Assembly: GCF_019510245.1 (NCBI RefSeq)
Contig: NZ_JAEKKT010000147.1
Span: 124,001 to 188,000, forward strand
Reading direction: 5' to 3'
DNA: 64,000 nucleotides
Source of the DNA: Streptomyces sp.
GTDB taxonomy: Bacteria > Actinomycetota > Actinomycetes > Streptomycetales > Streptomycetaceae
The notes beneath the pieces are model-generated. The model was not told where the DNA came from, did not search any database, and worked only from the letters and a program-made list of their open reading frames with translations. This document shows, one piece after another, positions 22,359 through 29,544 of this stretch. Position 1 is the stretch's first letter, and each line of letters starts with the position of its first letter. Position numbers and translations under genes: made by a program.

Positions 22359-22490
22359 CCGGGAGCAGGGCCCCGGCCGCCGCGTACTCCACGGGAGGTA
22401 CGGCGGGTGCCGTCGTCCGCACGACGACCCGGACCCCTCCTGACGGTCAGTCTCGGTACATCACACCGAGACTTCGGGGAGTTGACCGAT

Positions 22491-22781
22491 ATGCAGACCC
22501 TGGCGGACTGGAACGGCGGGCCCGGCCCGTGGATCCTGTTCTTCCCGCTGATCTGGGCGGCCGTCGTGATCGGCGTCGGCACGTTCCTGCGCCGCACCGT
22601 GTGGCGCGGCCGCGGCGGACCCTGGCGCCCGATGGACGCCGGCCGTCCGTCCGGCGACTCGCCGCTCGCGGTCCTCGGCCGCCGCTTCGCCGCGGGCGAG
22701 ATCGACGAGGACGAGTACTGGCGCAGGCTGTCCGTCCTGGAGGAGCAGTTCGGCCGCATCGGCAAGGGCGGCGCGGTATGA
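22491..22781 (+). CDS. SHOCT-domain small membrane protein
   Basis: A 96-residue protein. One membrane segment at about residues 13-34 (WILFFPLIWAAVVIGVGTFL) is followed by a basic stretch and a C-terminal SHOCT domain (LGRRFAAGEIDEDEYWRRLSVLEEQF). SHOCT is a short oligomerisation motif often fused to membrane or protease modules. It is probably a single-gene unit; the 150 bases upstream are AT-richer and may hold its promoter. Role unknown. Confidence 0.75.
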   Translation: MQTLADWNGGPGPWILFFPLIWAAVVIGVGTFLRRTVWRGRGGPWRPMDAGRPSGDSPLAVLGRRFAAGEIDEDEYWRRLSVLEEQFGRIGKGGAV

Positions 22782-22833
22782 AGAAGAGACGGTGATACCG
22801 GGGAGAGACTCGGCGAGGAGACTCACCGCCCGC

Positions 22834-23445
22834 TCAACTGGCGACAGCCGAGCGGGCGGGAGCGTGTGCGGCACCGGGAACGGCGGCGGTCGCGTGTGCG
22901 GGGGCCGGGGCTCCGACGGGTGCGGCTGCGGTCGCGGGTGCGGCGGCGGCTGCACCGGCGGTCGTGGGTTCCGGCTGGACGATCCGGCGGGTCGCCGGTT
23001 CGGCGGCCCGGCGCTGCGGACGGGCGGCCGCCATCGGCGTGGCCGTCGGCGCCGGCAGGGTGAACCACACGACCTTGCCGTCGTCGTGCGGCCGGACCCC
23101 CCAGCTCTCGCTGACCGCGGCCACCATCGCGAGCCCCCGCCCGCAGGTGGCCATCGGCGCGATCTCCGTGCCGTCCTCGACCACCGGAAGGCGCGGATCG
23201 TGGTCACGGACCGACACCGTGAGGCGGTCGAGCTGGAGCTCGATCTCCACCGTGCAGTTCTTGTCGGTCCGGGCGTGCCGGTGGACGTTGGTGAGCAACT
23301 CCGTCACACCGAGCGCTGCCCGGTCGATCAACGGGTCGAGATGCCAGTAGCGCAATTGCGCAGATACGATTCTGCGGACCTGGCCGATCCGCGAGGGCAG
23401 TGCTTGGAGCTCCACCGAGCAGTGTCTGCTTGGGTGTTCGATCAC
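22834..23445 (-). CDS. RsbW-like ATP-binding protein (anti-sigma/serine kinase type)
   Basis: A 203-residue protein with an HATPase_c domain of the SpoIIAB/RsbW type: N box ELLTNVHRHA, the D-box region DHDPRLP, and GRGLAMVAAVSESWG, followed by a long alanine/proline tail. I chose the GTG at 23445 (VIEHPSRHCSVEL) because it has a GGGGAG site 8 bases upstream and matches where relatives begin; a longer in-frame start at 23514 is possible. Such kinases phosphorylate or sequester anti-anti-sigma factors. No sigma factor or antagonist gene is adjacent, so its partner is elsewhere. Convergent with the SHOCT gene. Confidence 0.75.
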   Translation of the reverse strand: MIEHPSRHCSVELQALPSRIGQVRRIVSAQLRYWHLDPLIDRAALGVTELLTNVHRHARTDKNCTVEIELQLDRLTVSVRDHDPRLPVVEDGTEIAPMATCGRGLAMVAAVSESWGVRPHDDGKVVWFTLPAPTATPMAAARPQRRAAEPATRRIVQPEPTTAGAAAAAPATAAAPVGAPAPAHATAAVPGAAHAPARSAVAS

Positions 23446-23658
23446 GGCTGCGACTCCCCGACGTGAGGTCCGGAAGAACACGGAGAACGGATCCAGCAGG
23501 GCGCCGCCGTCCATGGGGCCGCCTGCTGTCGTGGCCGGCGGGCTGGTTCGCAGCGTTATCGCCGGTAAACCCAGAGTGACGTGAGACAAGCGTGACCCAG
23601 TGCGCACGGTCCCGCAACTCGCCGTGGCGAGGAGGTCACGCCCGCAGGTCCGTGCGGT

Positions 23659-23982
23659 TCAGCGGTCACGCCCCGCGGCCCGCCGCACCGCCTCGATGAA
23701 GCGGCGCGCCGCGGGCGGACCGGGCTCGCCGGGCGCCGGATCATGGTCACCCAGCGTGAGTGAGTAGCGCTGGCCGTTGAGGTCGGCCAGAGCCCGGTCC
23801 TCCGATGCGAACCAAGGCTTCGAGGCCCGTACCGCCTGCACGGGCGCGCTGTCGATCTCGCTGCCGTAGCTCGTGAGCAACTGCAGCCTGCCGTCCCCTA
23901 TCCGGACCTGGCCGGCCCGGGTGAGCGAACGCAGCCGCTTGTCGATCCGCACGCCCGTCGCCGTGAACTCCGGCTCCGCCAT
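23659..23982 (-). CDS. Conserved small hypothetical protein
   Basis: A 107-residue protein starting MAEPEFTATGVRIDKRLRSL, with a beta-rich middle (RIGDGRLQLLTSYGSEIDSAPVQ) and a helical C-terminus. It reads like a single small beta-domain (PH- or DUF-like) with LTLGDHDP in the last strand. The ATG at 23982 was chosen because upstream in-frame sequence has no ribosome site and low coding character. Family not recognised. Confidence 0.6.
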   Translation of the reverse strand: MAEPEFTATGVRIDKRLRSLTRAGQVRIGDGRLQLLTSYGSEIDSAPVQAVRASKPWFASEDRALADLNGQRYSLTLGDHDPAPGEPGPPAARRFIEAVRRAAGRDR

Positions 23983-24350
23983 CCTGCCCCGCCCCTTTTC
24001 GACTACCTCGGTCGCCGGTCGGGAAGCTTGTGGCCCCGGCCGGCGTGCTCCGGCTCGTGTCGTGATCCAGTGTGCGCCCCCGTTCGAGACGTTCGTCCCG
24101 TCCGGTGGCAGTCTGCCCGCCCTCGGCGCGGAGCACCAGTACGCACGGGCCGCCGGGTGGGGGGCGCTCGGAGCACTCGCCGCCGTGCGCCCCCGAAGGG
24201 ATCGCGCCACGGGTCGCCGCTGTTCCCCAGGGCTGCCTTTGAGGCGCTCAAAGATGCGTTTATGCAGGTGAGAAGCGTGCGGAAGGTGTTTATGATCGAT
24301 GCGTCGGCCGCGTTCGGACGCCGTCGGCGCGCAGCGTAAGGAGTTCCGCC

Positions 24351-25475
24351 GTGAGCACCACCCCGCAGATCCGGACCGGCGCCACCCTCGACGTCGACCG
24401 CAGTGACACCGCCTACCGCGACTGGCTCAAAGAGGCCGTCCGCAAGGTCCAGGCGGACGCGAACCGCTCGGCGGACACGCACCTGCTCCGCTTCCCGCTG
24501 CCCGAGGCCTGGGGCATCGACCTCTACCTCAAGGACGAGTCGACACATCCGACCGGGAGCCTCAAGCACCGGCTGGCCCGCTCGCTCTTCCTCTACGGCC
24601 TGTGCAACGGCTGGATCCGGCCGGGCCGACCGGTGATCGAGGCGTCCAGTGGCTCGACGGCCGTCTCCGAGGCGTACTTCGCCAAGCTCATCGGCGTGCC
24701 GTTCATCGCCGTCATGCCGCGCACCACCAGCGCCGAGAAGTGCCGGCTCATCGAATTCCACGGCGGGCAGTGCCACTTCGTGGACGACTCGCGGAAAATG
24801 TACGAGGAGTCCGCGCGCCTCGCGGTGGAGACCGGCGGCCACTACATGGACCAGTTCACCTACGCCGAACGGGCCACGGACTGGCGCGGCAACAACAACA
24901 TCGCCGAATCCATCTTCCGCCAGCTGGAGTTGGAGCGGTTCCCGGAGCCCGCCTGGATCGTCGCCACGGCCGGCACGGGCGGTACGTCCGCGACGCTCGC
25001 GCGCTATGTCCACTACACCCAGCGCGATACGCGGATCTGCGTCGCCGACCCCGAGAACTCCTGTTTCTTCGAGGGCTGGACCACCGGCGATCCGGACGTC
25101 ACCTGCGACTGCGGGTCCCGCATCGAGGGCATCGGCAGGCCGCGGATGGAGCCCAGCTTCGTGCCGGGTGCCGTCGACCGGATGATGAAGGTGCCGGACG
25201 CGGCGAGCGTGGCCGCGGTGCGGGCACTGGAGCGGAGGATCGGGCGGAAGGCCGGGGGGTCGACCGGGACCGGGCTGTGGAGTGCGCTGAAGATCGTCGC
25301 CGAGATGGTGGCCGAGGGACGGCAGGGGAGTGTGGTGACCCTGCTCTGCGATCCGGGCGACCGGTACCTCGACAAGTACTACTCGGACACCTGGCTCGCC
25401 GCACAGGGCCTGGACATCGCGCCCTGTGCGGCGGCGATCGAGACCCTGCTGGAGACGGGAATCTGGCCCGGCTGA
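24351..25475 (+). CDS. PLP-dependent L-cysteine desulfhydrase, Cds1-like
   Basis: A 374-residue fold-type II PLP enzyme of the cysteine synthase superfamily. The lysine expected to hold PLP is in GSLKHRLA (about residue 70), the substrate loop is EASSGSTAVSEAYFA, and the phosphate loop is ATAGTGGTSAT. The CDCGS and EGIG(R) segments, YLDKYYSDTWL and ending GIWPG resemble actinobacterial Cds1 proteins, which release H2S, pyruvate and ammonia from cysteine. It stands alone, with a GGAGTT site before the start. Its stop codon lies in the first copy of a 38-base tandem duplication that also covers the stop of the convergent SRPBCC gene. Confidence 0.8.
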   Translation: MSTTPQIRTGATLDVDRSDTAYRDWLKEAVRKVQADANRSADTHLLRFPLPEAWGIDLYLKDESTHPTGSLKHRLARSLFLYGLCNGWIRPGRPVIEASSGSTAVSEAYFAKLIGVPFIAVMPRTTSAEKCRLIEFHGGQCHFVDDSRKMYEESARLAVETGGHYMDQFTYAERATDWRGNNNIAESIFRQLELERFPEPAWIVATAGTGGTSATLARYVHYTQRDTRICVADPENSCFFEGWTTGDPDVTCDCGSRIEGIGRPRMEPSFVPGAVDRMMKVPDAASVAAVRALERRIGRKAGGSTGTGLWSALKIVAEMVAEGRQGSVVTLLCDPGDRYLDKYYSDTWLAAQGLDIAPCAAAIETLLETGIWPG

Positions 25476-25523
25476 GCCGCTACCGGCTGGAGACGGGAAT
25501 CTGGCCCGGCTGAGCCGCTACCG
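25448..25523. repeat. 38-base perfect tandem duplication over two gene ends
   Basis: Positions 25448-25485 are repeated exactly at 25486-25523. The unit contains the last codons and stop of the Cds1-like gene. The second copy also supplies the final codon and stop (TAG at 25520-25518) of the convergent SRPBCC gene. It looks like recent slippage. Confidence 0.9.
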
Positions 25524-25988
25524 CGCCAGGCGCCGGTCCAGTTCGGTGACCGCGCCCCTGAAGGCCCGGCCCAGCCCGGCGCGTGCCGCCCTGACCGCGA
25601 GACGGAACGGTGCGTTGCCGTCCACGGCGAAGGTCCACTGCACGCGAGTGCCGCCGCCGGACGGGACGAGCCGCCACTCCTCCGCGAGGGCGTGGGCACC
25701 GGGCGCGTTGGTCAGGTCCACCCGGTAGGCGTACACCTCCGCCTCCTTGGCCGCGATGACCGTCTCCCGGAAACGCCCGCCGCCCTTCAGCCGGATGTCG
25801 CGGCCGGCACCGTCGTCGACCGACTCGGCGTGCGTCACCGCGGCGAACCACTGCGCCCAGCCGGGTACGTCGTCGTTGAGCGCGTGGAAGACCCGCTCGG
25901 GCGGTGCGGCCATCTGCTGCGCGAAGACCAGGCGTACGGGCGCGGTCTCGACGAAGTCGAGCCCCACGGGGCGCAGTCGGCGTGCCAT
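25518..25988 (-). CDS. SRPBCC (START-like) family protein
   Basis: A 156-residue protein with the polyketide-cyclase/START-like lipid-pocket fold: VFAQQMAAPPERVFHALNDD (first strand and helix), WAQWFAAVTHAES, then GRFRETVIAAKEAEVYAYRV and a C-terminal long helix (FRGAVTELDRRLAR). These bind hydrophobic small molecules or act as cyclases; no catalytic residues can be assigned. The start at 25988 was preferred over a TTG six bases upstream. Convergent with the Cds1-like gene, with only about 40 bases between, created by the 38-base duplication. Confidence 0.75.
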   Translation of the reverse strand: MARRLRPVGLDFVETAPVRLVFAQQMAAPPERVFHALNDDVPGWAQWFAAVTHAESVDDGAGRDIRLKGGGRFRETVIAAKEAEVYAYRVDLTNAPGAHALAEEWRLVPSGGGTRVQWTFAVDGNAPFRLAVRAARAGLGRAFRGAVTELDRRLAR

Positions 25989-26076
25989 CGGCAAGAACCC
26001 CCCTGGCCGGCACGGCGGTTGACCGGCTCCGCCACGATAACTGGCGGCCCGTCAGATGTCTGTACCGCCTACGCGA

Positions 26077-26895
26077 TCAGGCCTCGGCCTCGCCCGCCAC
26101 CACCAGCCGGCGCAGATGCTCCGCGATCTCCGCGCGCGCGTCGGAGGGCAGCCCGGCGTCCGTGACCAGCGTGTCGACCTGCTCCAGCTTGGCGAACGAA
26201 CTGAGGCCCACCGTGCCCCACTTGGTGTGGTCGGCGACCACCACGACCCGCCGGGCCGACTGCACCAGGCGGCGGTTGGTCTCCGCCTCGGCGAGGTTGG
26301 GTGTGGAGAGGCCGGCCTCGGTCGATATGCCGTGCACGCCGAGGAAGAGCAGGTCGAAGTGGAGCGCCGCGATCGCCTGGTCGGCAACCGGGCCCACCAG
26401 GGAGTCGGACGGGGTGCGCACCCCGCCGGTCAGGACCACCGTCGCCGCCCCCTGCCGCTGCCCGGCGACCCGCTGGGCCGCGTGGAAGACGTCCGCGACC
26501 CGCACCGAGTTCGTCACCACGGTCAGGTCGGGGACCTCCAGGAGATGATGGGCCAGCGCGTACGTCGTCGTACCCCCGGACAGGGCGATCGCCGTACCCG
26601 GCACGACCAGTTCGGCGGCGGCCCGCGCGATGTCCTCCTTGGCGGTCAGCTCCAGCCCCGACTTGGCCTCGAACCCCGGCTCGTGGGTGCTCGCCTCGAC
26701 CACCGGCACCGCACCGCCGTGCACCTTCTCCAGCACGCCCTGCCGGGCCAGCGCGTCCAGGTCCCGGCGTACGGTCATGTCCGACACACCGAGCTTGCGG
26801 GTCAGCTCGTTGACCCGCACGCCGCCCCGGCGCCGGACCTCGTCCAGGATCAGGGCGCGGCGCTGCTCCGCGAGGAGGTTCTGGTTCTCGCTCAC
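26077..26895 (-). CDS. DeoR/GlpR family transcriptional repressor
   Basis: A 272-residue repressor with an N-terminal winged helix (RVNELTRKLGVSDMTVRRDLDAL, about residues 27-50) and a sugar-phosphate sensor with LSGGTTTYALA, VVLTGGVR, DLLFLGVHGIS and VADHTKWG. This is a second DeoR gene in the window, clearly different from the one at 3911 in sequence and target. No sugar operon is adjacent; it is divergent from the large membrane hydrolase gene, across 290 bases. Confidence 0.85.
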   Translation of the reverse strand: MSENQNLLAEQRRALILDEVRRRGGVRVNELTRKLGVSDMTVRRDLDALARQGVLEKVHGGAVPVVEASTHEPGFEAKSGLELTAKEDIARAAAELVVPGTAIALSGGTTTYALAHHLLEVPDLTVVTNSVRVADVFHAAQRVAGQRQGAATVVLTGGVRTPSDSLVGPVADQAIAALHFDLLFLGVHGISTEAGLSTPNLAEAETNRRLVQSARRVVVVADHTKWGTVGLSSFAKLEQVDTLVTDAGLPSDARAEIAEHLRRLVVAGEAEA

Positions 26896-27186
26896 GTACG
26901 CTCCGGTCCTCTCGCCTCAGCCGTCCGACACGCCCTGCGTACCGGCTCCGACCAGGACATTCCGTCCGGCTCCGGCGTGCGGGCGCCCCATCCTTTCACG
27001 GGACCACACAGGTTGCGCTACTCCCTGTGGCGGTGCGCACATGCCATTTGGTCACCATGTGTTGCGCTGGGCGTCACACACAACGGGGAGATTCCGTGAC
27101 GAGTGGTGTGCGTCACACCGGAATCGGCGATCCTGGTAGCCGCACGGACACAGACCATCGGCGCGGCACGGGGGAAGTGCGGACGA

Positions 27187-29544
27187 GTGGAACGCGCACG
27201 GGAACGCACCGCCGGCGCCGGCCCCGCCGACGGGCTGGCGGAGACGCATCCGGAGTCGGAGACCGCGTCCGCGGACCCGCCCGCCGCACCGGAGATCGAC
27301 CTGGAGCTCCTGGTCCACGGGGTCGGCGGCAGCACGCCGGAGAAGATGCTCGACGACCCGCGCACGGTGCGGATCACCGGCGACGACACCGCCGCGGTCT
27401 TCCGGCGTGCCGAGGACGTCGACGCCGAGTCCCGGCCCGGCGAGTACCGCGACCGGACGGTGCCCGAGGCGTACGTCTGGTGCAACCTCACCTCGGGCAA
27501 CGCCTCCCGCGCGCTGTGGCTGCTGCTCCTGCCGTTCATGGTGGTCAACCTCGCCCACTGGATGCGCCCCGCCGCCGAGGACCGGCCCCGTACCGTGCGC
27601 TTCTACGGCCTGCTGGTCCGGCTGGCCGGGCTCACCCTGACCGTGCTGCTGGTCGCCGCCGCCTGCGAGGTCGCCCTGGACCTCGCCGCCTGGCAGTGCG
27701 CGGGCGTCACCGCCTGCGCCCGCCGCCACACCTGGCTCGGTTTCCTCTCGCCCGCCGGCTCCCACGGCGGCTGGTGGAGTGCGCCCGGACGCCGCCTCGC
27801 TCTGGCCGCCCTGGTCCCCACCGCCCTGACCGGCCTGCTCTGGTATCTCTCGCACCGCACCTGGAGCGCCTACGAGTCCACCCGCCCCCTGGCCAACGAC
27901 CCCGAGCCCGGCCACACCTCCCTCGGCAGCCCCGGCTTCTGGTACGGGCGCCGGCTGGTCGCCCGGCTGCGGGCCGCCCACACCGCGGCGGGCCTGCTCA
28001 CCGTCGCCGCCGCGGTCCTCGCGCCGGCGGCCGCCTTCGACCGGCGGCCGGGCGGACCCGCCGTACTGGACACGACCGGACGGCTGCTGACCGGCGCCCT
28101 GACCGCCGGGGCCCTCGCCGTGGTGTGGGTGGTCTGCCGCCGGGGCCGCAGCGAGCACCTCCTCGACCAGGAACTCGACCGGCACCTCTTACGACGCCTG
28201 CCGCTCGGCGCGCTCGCCCTGCTGGCGCTCGTGGTGCTGTACGCAGGCTGGTCCCGCCCGGGATGGCACTCCGTCGGGCGGCTCACCGGGGACACCGCCT
28301 TCGGCGGTCTGGTCCTGGCCCAGGGGGTGCTGGTGATCGTCCTCGCGGTCGCCGCCCACGACCTGCACCGCCGGCTGCCCGACGCGCGTGCCGCGATGCG
28401 CGGCCTCGGCGGGCCCGCGGTCGCGCTGCTCGCGTGCGCGCTCGGCGGAGTGATCTCGGGCGGGCTCGCCCAGCGGGTCTCCGACTGGCTGGACGGCACC
28501 GGCACCTCCATCGCCGGCCCTCCGGTCCTGCTGACCTGGCAGGCGTCGGCGATCCCGCCGGTGCTCGTGGTGCTGCTCTGCGCGGTCGCCTGGCTGTCCT
28601 GGCGCACCTCGCGGCTCGGCCGCGTGGAACGCGCCGCCGCCGGCCTCGGCCACCCCGGGGAGCCGGAGGACGCGGCCCGCAGCCGCCGTATCGCCCGGGT
28701 CCGGGCCATGGCGGTCCTCACCGACCGGACGCCGTTCGTCGTCACCGTGCTGTGCGCCGCCACGCTGGTGCTGGGTGCCGGGGCACTGGTGGGCGCGCTG
28801 GCCACCGGCCGGACCCCGGACGCGGCGGCCGACCGGACGTACGTCCTGGTGCACGGCGCCGCCGAGACCTCGCAGGCGCTCGGCTCCTGGCTGGTCGGGC
28901 TGGGCTTCCTGCTCTTCGTCACCTGGGGCCGGCGCGCCTACAAGGACGCCGCCGCGCGGCGCACCATCGGCATCCTCTGGGACGTCGGCACCTTCTGGCC
29001 GCGCGCCGCCCACCCCTTCGCCCCGCCCTGCTACGCCGAGCGCGCGGTCCCCGACCTGACCTGGCGGATGGCCACCTGGACCCGCCGCACCGGCGGCCGG
29101 CTGGTCATCTCCGGCCACTCCCAGGGCAGCGTCCTCGCCGCCGCGGCCGTCTGGCAGCTGACCCCGTCGGTGCGCAGCAGGGTCGCCCTGCTGACGTACG
29201 GCTCCCCGCTGGAGCGGCTGTACGGCCGGTGGTTCCCGGCCCACTTCGGCCCCGCGGAACTCGGCTCCCTGCACCGCGAGGTCGCCTGCTGGCGCAACCT
29301 CTACCGCCTCACCGACCCCATCGGCGGCCCCGTGCGGATCCCCGACGGCGACGGTCCCGAGGTCGACCACGCGCCGCTGAAGGACCCCCTCGCCTACGGC
29401 CGCACGCCCGGGCACCCGCTCCCGGCGCCGATCCTGGGCCACTCCGACTACCAGGCGGACCCGGCCTTCGCCGAGGAACGGCGGCGGCTGCTGGCCCGGC
29501 TGCGCCCGGAGCTGCCCGGGCAGCGGCCGCAAAGAGGCGGCTGA
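27187..29544 (+). CDS. Large membrane protein with C-terminal GHSQGS hydrolase motif
   Basis: A 785-residue protein from the GTG at 27187, which has a GGGGGAAG site; an in-frame GTG at 27103 is possible. It starts with a short strand (EIDLELLVHGVGG) that resembles the first strand of a lipase-like alpha/beta fold. About eight to ten hydrophobic segments follow (from about 100 to 600), and then RLVISGHSQGSVLAAAAVW, whose serine (about residue 644) fits a nucleophile elbow, followed by LLTYGSPLERLYGRWFP. The fold therefore seems interrupted by a membrane domain. Function unknown, possibly a membrane lipase or esterase. Confidence 0.7.
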   Translation: MERARERTAGAGPADGLAETHPESETASADPPAAPEIDLELLVHGVGGSTPEKMLDDPRTVRITGDDTAAVFRRAEDVDAESRPGEYRDRTVPEAYVWCNLTSGNASRALWLLLLPFMVVNLAHWMRPAAEDRPRTVRFYGLLVRLAGLTLTVLLVAAACEVALDLAAWQCAGVTACARRHTWLGFLSPAGSHGGWWSAPGRRLALAALVPTALTGLLWYLSHRTWSAYESTRPLANDPEPGHTSLGSPGFWYGRRLVARLRAAHTAAGLLTVAAAVLAPAAAFDRRPGGPAVLDTTGRLLTGALTAGALAVVWVVCRRGRSEHLLDQELDRHLLRRLPLGALALLALVVLYAGWSRPGWHSVGRLTGDTAFGGLVLAQGVLVIVLAVAAHDLHRRLPDARAAMRGLGGPAVALLACALGGVISGGLAQRVSDWLDGTGTSIAGPPVLLTWQASAIPPVLVVLLCAVAWLSWRTSRLGRVERAAAGLGHPGEPEDAARSRRIARVRAMAVLTDRTPFVVTVLCAATLVLGAGALVGALATGRTPDAAADRTYVLVHGAAETSQALGSWLVGLGFLLFVTWGRRAYKDAAARRTIGILWDVGTFWPRAAHPFAPPCYAERAVPDLTWRMATWTRRTGGRLVISGHSQGSVLAAAAVWQLTPSVRSRVALLTYGSPLERLYGRWFPAHFGPAELGSLHREVACWRNLYRLTDPIGGPVRIPDGDGPEVDHAPLKDPLAYGRTPGHPLPAPILGHSDYQADPAFAEERRRLLARLRPELPGQRPQRGG

